Shown in pieces: positions 15,202 to 22,708 of a DNA stretch of 64,000 bases; within the stretch, counting starts at the first letter, position 1, and each line of letters begins with the position of its first letter. The DNA is taken from assembly GCF_038007965.1 (NCBI RefSeq), contig NZ_JBBOYD010000001.1, positions 3,450,501-3,514,500 of the forward strand, written 5' to 3'. The position numbers and the translations under genes were made by a program. The notes under the pieces are model-generated. The model saw only the letters and a list, made by a program, of their open reading frames with translations. It searched no databases and had not been told where the DNA came from. This DNA is from Niallia sp. FSL W8-0635 (GTDB lineage Bacteria > Bacillota > Bacilli > Bacillales > Cytobacillaceae).

Positions 15202-16137
15202 TCTATACAAAAAGGAGAAATATTTGGAATCGTAGGCTATAGCGGTGCTGGAAAAAGTTCTCTTCTTCGATGTCTCAATTTATTGGAAAAGCCTACGAGC
15301 GGAGAAATTATTATTGATAATATCTCTTTAACAAAGTTGAATCAAAGGCAATTAAGAGCAGCTCGATTAAAAATAGGAATGATTTTCCAACATTTTTATC
15401 TTGTCAGTAGTAAAACCGTTTATGAAAATATCGCCTTTGCTCTTAAAGCTGCAAGTTTACCAACAAAAAAAATCCATGCACGCGTTTTAGAGTTGCTCGA
15501 CATGGTAGGATTAACGGATAAAAAAGATGTCTTTCCTGCCCAATTGAGCGGAGGACAAAAACAAAGGGTTGGAATTGCTAGAGCACTTGCCAATAATCCA
15601 ACAGTACTGCTTTGTGATGAAGCAACTTCTGCTCTGGACCCAAGTACAACAAAATCTATTCTAGCCTTGTTAAAAAAAATTAATAAGGACCTTGGCTTAA
15701 CCATTGTACTAATCACTCATGAAATGGAAGTTGTAAAAGATATTTGTGACCGTATGGCTGTTATGGAAGCTGGCAAAGTCATTGAAGAAGGACCTGTATA
15801 CGATATGTTCTCAAATCCAAAACAGGAGCTTACTAAAAACTTTGTAAATAGCATTCTACAATTTGAATTGCCACACCATTTATTAGAAGAAAGAACAGGA
15901 AAAATTATTAAAGTTACCTTCCAAGGTGCAATTGCAGAAGAAGGCATTATATCTGATGCATTTCAGCACTATCCGGTGAAAGGAAACATTCTTCATGGAA
16001 AGATTGAATACATCCAAAACAATCCACTTGGTATTTTTATCATGGAATTAACTGGTGATGATGATGATATTACAAAAGCGATTGCGTATATTAAAGATCG
16101 CACTAAAAACGTGGAGGTGATCTATCATGCCTCTTAG
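15202..16137 (+). pseudogene. metN: metN 3' fragment (bulk of methionine ABC transporter ATPase)
   Basis: The metN frame resumes with IQKGEIFGIVGYSGAGKSS (Walker A), then the Q-loop MIFQHF, the signature LSGGQKQRVGIARALA, Walker B VLLCDEATSALD, the switch His of LITHEM, and a C-terminal NIL/ACT domain. Every ATPase motif is intact, but the first 26 codons, promoter and riboswitch lie beyond the IS element. The first usable start codon (TTG at 15283) is after Walker A, so a product from it could not bind ATP normally. The gene should therefore be inactive unless the element excises precisely. It overlaps metP by 11 bp. Confidence 0.88.
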
Positions 16138-16804
16138 TATTGATTGGAATTATATTTTAGAATTACTTCCTGATTTAAATTCCGCCTTTTTTGAAACATT
16201 GTATATGGTTGGTATTTCTATTGTTGTGGCTATTATTGTGGGTTTACCGATAGGAATTCTGTTATTTGTTACAGATAAAGGACTCTTTCTAGAAAATCCA
16301 CTTCTTAAGAATTTGGTGGGGTTTATTGTTAATATGGTCCGCTCTATCCCTTTTATTATCTTGCTGATTGCTTTATTGCCTTTAGCAAAGTGGATTACAA
16401 ACACAACCATAGGTCCAACTGCCGCTTCCGTTTCACTATCTGTTGCAGCCATTCCTTTTTTTGCAAGAATAGTGGAACAAGCTTTTCGTGAAATTGATAA
16501 AGGAGTAATTGAAGCTTCCGTTGCGATTGGAGCATCCCCATGGATGATTATTTGGCAAGTTTTAATTCCAGAAGCAAGACCAGGAATCATTCAAGGTATT
16601 ACTATCACCATTATCAATCTAATCGCATATTCAGCCATGGCAGGAATCGTTGGCGGTGGCGGGGTTGGTGATCTCGCGATTCAGTATGGCTATTATCGTT
16701 ATGATAATACGGTAATGATTACAACTGTTGTTGTTCTCATCTGCTTAGTCCAAATCATCCAATTTTTCGGGGATAAGCTTTCCAAAACATTGGATAAGCG
16801 TTAA
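16127..16804 (+). CDS. metP: Methionine ABC transporter permease MetP
   Basis: This inner-membrane subunit of the D/L-methionine importer has 225 residues and five or six hydrophobic helices. The permease EAA loop is EASVAIGASPWMIIWQVLIPEARPGI, followed by YSAMAGIVGGGGVGDLAIQYGYYRYD, typical of MetI/MetP. The ribosome binding site GGAGGTGAT precedes the ATG, which lies inside the end of metN, so translation was coupled to metN. The gene itself is intact. With metN broken, its transcription depends on read-through or on a promoter in or after the IS element. Confidence 0.93.
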   Translation: MPLSIDWNYILELLPDLNSAFFETLYMVGISIVVAIIVGLPIGILLFVTDKGLFLENPLLKNLVGFIVNMVRSIPFIILLIALLPLAKWITNTTIGPTAASVSLSVAAIPFFARIVEQAFREIDKGVIEASVAIGASPWMIIWQVLIPEARPGIIQGITITIINLIAYSAMAGIVGGGGVGDLAIQYGYYRYDNTVMITTVVVLICLVQIIQFFGDKLSKTLDKR

Positions 16805-16837
16805 AACATCATAAAGACCTTAGGAGGAAAAAAGACA

Positions 16838-17659
16838 ATGAAAAAAATACTTATAGGAATTCTATTACTATTATCATTTAGTGTACTTAGTGCATGTGGA
16901 CAGGAGAAAAACAATGGGGACACAGGTGATAAAAAAGAAATTAATATCGGCGCAACTTCTGGTCCCTATGCAGACATGGTAAAAAAAGCAATTAAACCAA
17001 TTCTTGAAGATAAAGGCTATAAAGTAGAAGTTACAGAATTCACAGACTATGTACAGCCGAATAATGCATTAGCAGAAGGAAGTATAGATGCGAATCTTTT
17101 TCAACACAAAATTTATATGGAGTCTTTCGCTGAGCAAAATAAATTAGAATTATCCGAACTAATTTCTGTTCCAACTGCTCCAATGGGTATTTATTCGAAT
17201 AAATTTGACAGTTTAGAAGACATTACAGATGGTGCAACAATTGCTATACCTAATGACCCTACCAATGCTGCTCGTGCTTTCTTAATTTTAGAGGAAGCTG
17301 GATTAATTGAAATTGACGCATCAGCAGATCCATTAACTGTGTCTGATAAAGATGTTACAAATAATGTAAAAAACTTAAAGTTTGAAACAATCGAAGCTGC
17401 ACAATTACCTCGTGCTGTTGATAGTGTAGATTTATCTGCTGTACCTGGTAACTTCGCGTTAGCAGCAAAAATGAACCTATTAGATGCTCTTCAATTAGAA
17501 AATATGTTAGATCAATACCGTAATCGTGTTGTTGTTAATACAAAAGATTTAGATGCTACATTTGCAAAAGATATTAAAGCTGCTGTTGAATCAGCTGAAT
17601 TTGAGAAAGTAATTGATGAAGAATTCGAAGGCTTTGGGAAGCCTGAGTGGATGAATTAA
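16838..17659 (+). CDS. metQ: Methionine-binding lipoprotein MetQ
   Basis: This is the substrate-binding lipoprotein of the methionine importer, anchored outside the membrane. The signal peptide ends in the lipobox LSAC (Cys20), followed by a charged linker and the NlpA/MetQ domain beginning INIGATSGPYADMVKKAIKP. Typical stretches are ALAEGSIDANLFQHKIYMESF, APMGIYSNKFDSLEDI, AIPNDPTNAARAFLILEEAGL and AVPGNFALAA. It has 273 residues, a good AGGAGG site 34 bp past metP, and its own terminator. It is the last gene of metNPQ and is intact, although its ATPase partner is disrupted. Confidence 0.94.
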   Translation: MKKILIGILLLLSFSVLSACGQEKNNGDTGDKKEINIGATSGPYADMVKKAIKPILEDKGYKVEVTEFTDYVQPNNALAEGSIDANLFQHKIYMESFAEQNKLELSELISVPTAPMGIYSNKFDSLEDITDGATIAIPNDPTNAARAFLILEEAGLIEIDASADPLTVSDKDVTNNVKNLKFETIEAAQLPRAVDSVDLSAVPGNFALAAKMNLLDALQLENMLDQYRNRVVVNTKDLDATFAKDIKAAVESAEFEKVIDEEFEGFGKPEWMN

Positions 17660-17682
17660 ATAACTGTCAAGACATACATGAA

Positions 17683-17718
17683 ACAAGCGAGTTACGAATC
17701 TTTTCGTGGCTCGCTTGT
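17683..17718 (+). terminator. metNPQ operon terminator
   Basis: ACAAGCGAG (17683-17691) and CTCGCTTGT (17710-17718) form a 9-bp stem followed by TGTTTTT. It is a clear intrinsic terminator 24 bp past metQ. The remaining sequence to 17930 has no gene. Confidence 0.85.
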
Positions 17719-17930
17719 TGTTTTTATATCATTTTTAAGCTATATAAAAATATCAACGTAAACCCTCTCTGATAATTTTCTGATTATTAAAACAAAGTCA
17801 CATTTTCACCTTATTTCTTTCACAAATTGGACACACATCCCCCCTCTACAACTGCAATGTGTGTGTTAATATAATGTTGTATTGTGAATCCATTCACATA
17901 AAACAAAAGACACTATAGGGGGAACCAGTC

Positions 17931-18473
17931 ATGAAAATTACACCAAAAGTTTTACTTGCTTCTATTTTAGCAGGAGCGCTTTTAACAGCTTGTGGAAATA
18001 CAGACACAGAACCGAAGAAAGAAGAAAAAGCTGAAGAGTCAGCTGATGTAGTAACAACAGCATCTATCGTTAATGAAGCAGATGCATTAACAAGCGCATT
18101 AAGTGAAAACGGAACTTGGATTGTTGCAACACTTCAAGATTTAACAGTAGACAGTGACATTGTTGTAGCAGGAGAATTCCACGATAAAGGGGATGCTGCT
18201 AATGCAATTTACCGTAAGCTTGCTCTTTATACACAAGATGAAGACCATAACATCATTGATTCTTTCACATTAACTGCTCCTAAGATGACAGTTCAAAGTG
18301 AAAACTTTAAAATCCAAGGTGGTACATTTGTAGGAGATGTTTATGTAGAAGCTAATGGTTTCACAGTAGACGCTACTGCTAAAGTTGATGGTAATGTTTA
18401 CTATAAGAGTGATGAATTCAAAGCATCTGCAGTCATTGATGGCGAAGTAACTGGTGCTCAAGAAGTAAAATAA
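17931..18473 (+). CDS. Putative secreted lipoprotein of unknown function (beta-solenoid-like C-terminus)
   Basis: This 180-residue protein has a type II signal peptide with lipobox LTAC (Cys21), a charged Glu/Lys-rich linker (about 26-40) and a C-terminal part in which polar and Gly-rich turns alternate with short Val/Ile strands (MTVQSENFKIQGGTFVGDVY, then VEANGFTVDATAKVDGNVYY). That rhythm resembles right-handed beta-solenoid or bactofilin-type repeats, but no catalytic motif is visible. It should be exposed on the outer face of the membrane. A GGGGGAAC-type ribosome binding site lies upstream of the ATG and a terminator follows, so it is a single-gene unit. I do not recognise the family. 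Confidence 0.75.
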   Translation: MKITPKVLLASILAGALLTACGNTDTEPKKEEKAEESADVVTTASIVNEADALTSALSENGTWIVATLQDLTVDSDIVVAGEFHDKGDAANAIYRKLALYTQDEDHNIIDSFTLTAPKMTVQSENFKIQGGTFVGDVYVEANGFTVDATAKVDGNVYYKSDEFKASAVIDGEVTGAQEVK

Positions 18474-18482
18474 TATCCTTTA

Positions 18483-18505
18483 GTCCTAGCTGAATAAGCT
18501 AGGAC
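18483..18505 (+). terminator. Lipoprotein gene terminator
   Basis: GTCCTAGCT and AGCTAGGAC form a 9-bp stem with a GAATA loop, followed by six Ts, 10 bp past the stop codon. Confidence 0.85.
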
Positions 18506-18619
18506 TTTTTTACTCTTACTATTCCAACCGCAAAGATATGAAACAGAGCTTTTCTACTCTTCCAATAATATCCTCACATTATTTCCAAATAATCACCTAT
18601 AATAAATTACATAAATAGA

Positions 18620-18675
18620 TTGACAATTTTCTAATTTAGGAATATCTTTTATATAAAAGTTGCATTGACGAAACT
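18620..18675 (+). promoter_or_regulatory. mntH promoter with candidate MntR box
   Basis: TTGACA (18620-18625) and TATCTT (18643-18648) are 17 bp apart. Downstream, at 18658-18675, AGTTGCATTGACGAAACT resembles the B. subtilis MntR operator consensus TTTGCCTTAAGGAAACT, sharing TTGC, the central T/A and GAAACT. A repressor site over the transcription start fits manganese-dependent shut-off of an NRAMP gene. The match was made by eye. Confidence 0.55.
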
Positions 18676-18706
18676 TTTTAAACCAAAGTAAAATCAGGTG
18701 AAAAAA

Positions 18707-19981
18707 ATGAGAAAATATCAATCAATAGAAAACATTCATTCTAAAACTGCAAAGAGTTTATTAAACGAAGATGTTAAAGGATTAAAAAGAATTCTCCCCT
18801 TTCTAGGTCCAGCTTTTATTGCTGCGATTGCCTATATAGATCCAGGAAATTTCGCAACAAATATTGCTGCTGGATCGAAATACGGATATCTATTATTGTG
18901 GGTAATTCTCTTCTCCAATATCATGGCATTAATTATTCAATCATTGTCAGCAAAATTAGGCATTGCTACAGGGAGAAACTTAGCTGAAGTAGCAAGAGAA
19001 GAATTTCCAAAACCAGTTTCTATCGGATTATGGATACAGGGTGAACTTGTCATTATGGCAACTGATTTAGCAGAGTTTATTGGTGCAGCACTTGGGATTT
19101 ATCTTCTTTTTGGTATCCCTTTATTAGAAGCAAGTCTTATAGCTGCAGTAGGCTCTTTTGCTATTCTTGAATTACAAAGACGCGGGTATCGTTCCTTAGA
19201 AGCGGGAATTACCGGCATGTTATTCATTGTTGTCCTTTCTTTTATTGTTCAAATGTTTTTCGCAAAGCCAGATGTTCCATCTTTACTACACGGTTTATTT
19301 ACCCCTAAATTCGATGGAATAGATAGCGTCATTTTAGCAGCTGGAATACTTGGTGCAACGGTGATGCCACATGCTATATATTTACATTCTGCATTAACGC
19401 AGAGAAGAATTGTTGGCGAAACAGATAGTGAGAAAAAACAAATTTTTCGTTTTGAATTCATCGATATTCTTATTGCCATGTTGATTGCAGGATTTATTAA
19501 TGGGGCAATGCTTATCGTATCCAGCGCATTATTCCATAAAAATGGATTATTTGTGGAAGATTTAGATATAGCCTTTCAATATTTTGGAGAATTAGTTAGC
19601 CCGATTTCAGCGATTTTATTTGGTTTAGGATTATTAATTGCTGGATTGTCTAGCTCATCTGTTGGTACGATGTCCGGAGATGTCATTATGCAAGGATTTA
19701 TCCATTTTCGTATTCCGCTTTATGTAAGAAGGGTCATTACAATGGTCCCACCTATTGTCATAATTGCGCTTGGCATTAATCCAACTACTGCGCTTGTTGC
19801 AAGTCAAGTAATCTTATCCTTCGGAATTGGCTTTGCTCTTATTCCATTAATAATGTTTACTAGTTCAAAGCGTATTATGGGAGGCCTAGTCAACACAAAA
19901 TGGATTACAGTTATATCATGGATAATGGCTATTCTAATTGTTTCATTAAACATTTTTATTCTCATACAAACATTTCAATAA
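18707..19981 (+). CDS. mntH: NRAMP manganese transporter MntH
   Basis: This is a proton-coupled divalent metal importer with about eleven membrane helices. The two metal-binding signatures are present: AYIDPGNFATNIAAGS in helix 1 and TVMPHAIYLHSALTQRR in helix 6. The ATG at 18707 is preferred to a GTG at 18698 because the latter is part of the AGGTG ribosome binding site. That gives 424 residues, normal for the family. It stands alone between terminators, and a MntR-like box overlaps its promoter, which supports manganese as the main substrate. Iron or cadmium transport is known as a side activity of the family. Confidence 0.93.
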   Translation: MRKYQSIENIHSKTAKSLLNEDVKGLKRILPFLGPAFIAAIAYIDPGNFATNIAAGSKYGYLLLWVILFSNIMALIIQSLSAKLGIATGRNLAEVAREEFPKPVSIGLWIQGELVIMATDLAEFIGAALGIYLLFGIPLLEASLIAAVGSFAILELQRRGYRSLEAGITGMLFIVVLSFIVQMFFAKPDVPSLLHGLFTPKFDGIDSVILAAGILGATVMPHAIYLHSALTQRRIVGETDSEKKQIFRFEFIDILIAMLIAGFINGAMLIVSSALFHKNGLFVEDLDIAFQYFGELVSPISAILFGLGLLIAGLSSSSVGTMSGDVIMQGFIHFRIPLYVRRVITMVPPIVIIALGINPTTALVASQVILSFGIGFALIPLIMFTSSKRIMGGLVNTKWITVISWIMAILIVSLNIFILIQTFQ

Positions 19982-20016
19982 GCAAAAATGGCTTATTGTG
20001 ATAAAGCGTAAGACTT

Positions 20017-20052
20017 CCATCAGAGGGAGAAGCTTTATCCTCCCTCTGATGG
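20017..20052. repeat. Perfect 13-bp hairpin, likely dispersed intergenic element
   Basis: CCATCAGAGGGAG and CTCCCTCTGATGG pair perfectly over 13 bp around the 10-nt loop AAGCTTTATC. No U-tract follows, so it is not a standard terminator. The flanks GTAAGACTT on the left and CTAGTTGAACC on the right look like conserved context of a repeated element. It lies in the 19982-20200 interval between mntH and the SodC gene, which holds no ORF. Confidence 0.5.
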
Positions 20053-20156
20053 CTAGTTGAACCATTCAATCGACAGTAAATCCTTCTCGAATTCTCATGA
20101 CGAAGAGAGAGTCATACGGAAGTCAAAGAGTGGGATGAAAAAGAATCTATTTCAAG

Positions 20157-20200
20157 AAAAAAGACAGGTGACTCCGTCGTGAAGTCCTCCTGTCTTTTTT
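20157..20200. terminator. Bidirectional terminator after sodC
   Basis: AAAAAAGACAGG and CCTGTCTTTTTT form a 12-bp stem with A and T tracts, directly next to the end of the minus-strand SodC gene. Confidence 0.85.
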
Positions 20201-20716
20201 CTATTTTTTCTTTATAGCACCGCATGCAATTCTTTCCCCAGAATCACCAGCCGGTTGAGTCATTCCATCATCCTGCTGTTCAGTAATAACTATAGAAGTT
20301 CCTTCCTTAGAAAATAATGATGTTTTACCATCTCTAAGGGTAACTTGAGGTGCCATTAGCTCTGCTTTTACCGTGCCATCTTCTTTTACCAAAATATTAG
20401 GCAAATCACCTGCATGGGCGCCTTCTGGATGAAGCAATCCATGTTCTTTATTGTCTGGATTAAAGTGGTTTCCGGCAGATTTAAAATCCGGGGCATCACA
20501 TTTATTTGACTCGTGTATATGGATACCATGAATTCCTGGTGTTAAGCCTTTTAAATCTAGAGACAACTTTACTCCCGCCGATTGTTCTTGTAGCTCAATC
20601 GTTCCCAGAGAGTCCCCAACATCATTATACATGTCTACTTTTACCTTTGTAACTTCACCTTCCGCACAACCGGTTAGGAAAAGGGGGATAATCGCTAATA
20701 AGCACAGTTTTTTCAT
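20201..20716 (-). CDS. sodC: Cu/Zn superoxide dismutase-like lipoprotein (YojM type)
   Basis: This 171-residue lipoprotein has the lipobox LTGC (Cys17) and should be anchored on the outer face of the membrane. The SodC beta-barrel follows: GIHGIHIHE with copper ligands His66 and His68, Cys73, GNHFNP with the bridging His84, zinc ligands His92, His101 and Asp104 (EHG, AHAGD), and the C-terminal ERIACGAI with the disulphide cysteine. At the position of the fourth copper ligand, where active enzymes read VIHAK or VVHEK, this protein has VITEQ (Thr145). B. subtilis YojM is also known to lack copper ligands and to be inactive as a dismutase. Zinc-only binding, without strong dismutase activity, is therefore likely. 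Confidence 0.85.
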   Translation of the reverse strand: MKKLCLLAIIPLFLTGCAEGEVTKVKVDMYNDVGDSLGTIELQEQSAGVKLSLDLKGLTPGIHGIHIHESNKCDAPDFKSAGNHFNPDNKEHGLLHPEGAHAGDLPNILVKEDGTVKAELMAPQVTLRDGKTSLFSKEGTSIVITEQQDDGMTQPAGDSGERIACGAIKKK

Positions 20717-20845
20717 TTGTGTTCCTCCATAGACGGTTTGGAAATAGTATTTGAAAAAAATAGGATTAATATGCGCTCCTCTCTTTTATCAAAAAGATTT
20801 ATTTATGATACTATAAAAAGAAGAATACTATTTGGAGGGAATTAG

Positions 20846-21235
20846 ATGTCAGAGCTATCGATTGGTTCTATCGTGACTGCTTTTTATAAAACAGGAAAAT
20901 ATATAGGGGAAATAACAGATATACGTCCTCAAAGTTATTTAGTGCGTGTACTTGCGGTATTAAAACATCCCATGCAAGGGGATTTGCATCAGCCGAAGGA
21001 GGCAATGGTTGAAATTTTTCATGAAAGAAAGGCACTTTCCTATCGGGAACAGATGAATGCTCCAAAGAAAATGGTCAAGTTATATACAGAGGAATCGGTC
21101 CCTTCTTATCCTGATTCTTTGCAAACTGCTCTAAAAAAATTACAACAAGAGCTTAAGGGCGACGATTCTGCCTTTGCAACTCAAAGCTTGAAAAATTTAG
21201 AAATACTAAATGCGGAATATTATAAACTAACTTAA
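20846..21235 (+). CDS. kapB: Kinase-associated protein KapB
   Basis: This 129-residue protein resembles B. subtilis KapB (128 residues), which supports KinB input to the sporulation phosphorelay. It starts with a small beta-barrel-like fold (IGSIVTAFYKTGKYIGEITDIRPQSYLVRVLAVLKHP) and ends in helices. A TGGAGGG site precedes the ATG. It faces kapD with a shared terminator between the two genes. In B. subtilis it follows kinB, but no kinB is present upstream here; the neighbour is a SodC-like gene in the opposite direction. Either kinB is elsewhere or KapB has a kinase-independent role in this organism. Confidence 0.85.
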   Translation: MSELSIGSIVTAFYKTGKYIGEITDIRPQSYLVRVLAVLKHPMQGDLHQPKEAMVEIFHERKALSYREQMNAPKKMVKLYTEESVPSYPDSLQTALKKLQQELKGDDSAFATQSLKNLEILNAEYYKLT

Positions 21236-21290
21236 GAATGAAAAATTTTGCGGTTAATACTTCAATCAATAGAAATTCAAGAAAACAAGT

Positions 21291-21324
21291 AAAAAAGACG
21301 AGGAATGCTATCTTCGTCTTTTTT
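21291..21324. terminator. Shared kapB/kapD terminator
   Basis: AAAAAAGACGA and TCGTCTTTTTT form an 11-bp stem between the converging kapB and kapD genes and overlap the last bases of kapD. Confidence 0.85.
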
Positions 21325-21941
21325 TAAGCAAACTTATTTAGAAGTTTGGACATATCAATCAAATCTCCAATTGTTGGTGGATTTGATTTTCCCATATACT
21401 TTTTATCTTGTTCAACGAGTTTGAAAATATGATATGTCGTTAAAGCATCATCTAGCGCTCGATGATGTTTGCCGGTACCTTCTCTTCCATACTCCCTGAC
21501 AGCCTTCCATAAGCCTGTTTGGTTTTTATCACCGAAAAAACGCTTATATTCCATGGACAAATCTACTTCGTTACAATGAAGCGTAAATGGAATTTGTGCC
21601 TTTTGGCAATTATCCTTCAGCACTTTCATATCCATATTCCCCCATGTAACAACGGTATTTTGATACCCAGTGCTAATGTTCTCCAGCTTTTTCATTAAAT
21701 CATAAAAAGATATCCCATTATTTACTTGTTCTTGTGAAATATGTAGAAAAGATTTGCATCTCCTTGAAAGTGTTGAAAACTTACGGGGTACAACATAAGA
21801 AGAGAACTGTTCCCTTATTGAATCACCTACAACAGCTACTATACCAACCTCAATAATTTCTGGATAAAACCCCTTAAACTTAATACTTTTCTCTGGCATG
21901 GTGAATTCAAAGTCAATAAATAAATACTGTTGCTTTTCCAT
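21324..21941 (-). CDS. kapD: KapD, DEDD-family 3'-5' exonuclease (inhibitor of the KinB pathway)
   Basis: This 205-residue cytoplasmic protein has a DnaQ/ERI-1-like exonuclease fold. Motif I is FIDFEFTMP (Asp10, Glu12), motif II lies in VVTWGNMDMKVLKD, and motif III is HHRALDDALTTYHIFK with the catalytic His and Asp (DEDDh). In B. subtilis KapD inhibits KinB-dependent sporulation by an undefined route. The ribosome binding site GAAGGTGA lies upstream of the ATG. It converges on kapB, whereas in B. subtilis both follow kinB in one direction, so the local order is rearranged. The nucleic-acid substrate is unknown. Confidence 0.88.
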   Translation of the reverse strand: MEKQQYLFIDFEFTMPEKSIKFKGFYPEIIEVGIVAVVGDSIREQFSSYVVPRKFSTLSRRCKSFLHISQEQVNNGISFYDLMKKLENISTGYQNTVVTWGNMDMKVLKDNCQKAQIPFTLHCNEVDLSMEYKRFFGDKNQTGLWKAVREYGREGTGKHHRALDDALTTYHIFKLVEQDKKYMGKSNPPTIGDLIDMSKLLNKFA

Positions 21942-22143
21942 TTTTTCACCTTCTTTTTCATCGATATTTCACATGAATTGTGCGTGCAAGTCCCACTGAC
22001 CTTCCGAATGAAATTCTTATCATTTATTAATCCATAAGCTAAATCCTGTAATTTATCTACCTATATTATAACAGAATATCACTTAACCTTTTCAATTTTC
22101 TGTATTTTTTATAATGATTTTTTTAATAAGGAGGAGGACATAC

Positions 22144-22212
22144 TTGCTTTCATATAAGCAACATAGTTTACTAAAAAATATTCTTCTACACATATTTTCT
22201 CCACTCCGGTAA
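22144..22212 (+). CDS. Candidate 22-residue small protein or leader peptide
   Basis: An unusually strong ribosome binding site, AAGGAGGAGG (22128-22137), lies 6 nt before a TTG that opens 22 codons ending in TAA. A perfect-looking terminator (22222-22257) follows within 10 bp. The peptide begins MLSYKQHSLLKN and continues ILLHIFSPLR: basic, with leucine-rich amphipathic character. TATAAT at 22110-22115 could be the -10 of a short transcript. The tight package of promoter-like box, ribosome binding site, short frame and terminator suggests a small-protein gene. It lies in the 21942-22269 gap that otherwise shows nothing. No homologue is known to me. Confidence 0.4.
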   Translation: MLSYKQHSLLKNILLHIFSPLR

Positions 22213-22221
22213 AACATAAAA

Positions 22222-22257
22222 AGAGGGACAAACCCTAAATATAAAGGTTGTCCCTCT
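22222..22257. terminator. Terminator between the two small ORFs
   Basis: AGAGGGACAACC-type and GGTTGTCCCTCT arms form a stem of 10 or more base pairs, with T-rich sequence on the plus strand. It can end the 22-codon transcript from the left and the minus-strand membrane ORF from the right. Confidence 0.8.
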
Positions 22258-22269
22258 TTTTCCAAAGCT

Positions 22270-22476
22270 CTATTCTACTGCCATTTTTCGAATATATTCT
22301 CTTGGTTGAAAAGGAATCATCGTTTCTTCTGGAAAAAGAGAGTCGTCCTCTTCTATTAGTAAGAGCTCATCTAATGAATAAAACTCTCTCTTTTGAAAGC
22401 TATTCAAGAAAATTCCTACTAGAAGGCAAAGAGAAAATATACAAATGGAAATACATATCTTTGATTTAATATTCAT
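22270..22476 (-). CDS. Small single-pass membrane protein of unknown function
   Basis: This 68-residue frame starts at an ATG with GGAGAGGTGG 8-9 nt upstream. A longer frame from GTG at 22488 overlaps that site. Residues about 6-25 (KICISICIFSLCLLVGIFL) form one hydrophobic helix, and the rest is acidic (LDELLLIEEDDSLFPEE) and probably outside or soluble. A terminator begins 13 bp after the stop. The gene lies just before the mrp operon, on the other strand, and may share the regulatory region with it. I do not recognise the family. Confidence 0.55.
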   Translation of the reverse strand: MNIKSKICISICIFSLCLLVGIFLNSFQKREFYSLDELLLIEEDDSLFPEETMIPFQPREYIRKMAVE

Positions 22477-22708
22477 GTATATAACCACCTCTCCATTAGT
22501 TTGAGCAAAAAGGTAGGTATTTTACACAAAAAACAAAAAAATTTTTTTATCGTTTTAGACCGGTTTCTTCCTATTTAATAGAAGAGTTTATTGTCCAATA
22601 ATTTTCAAGTTTCCTATGTGCACAGCGGTTTTTTTTGCGTTATACTTTAACAAGTTCAGTCATTTTCAAAGACATTTCATTTAAGATTTTGTTTAAGGAG
22701 GGTTTAAT

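Noticed and set aside
22248..22469. 73-codon plus-strand frame opposite the small membrane protein
   Set aside because: It begins in the terminator and is the shadow of the minus-strand frame, which has the better ribosome binding site.
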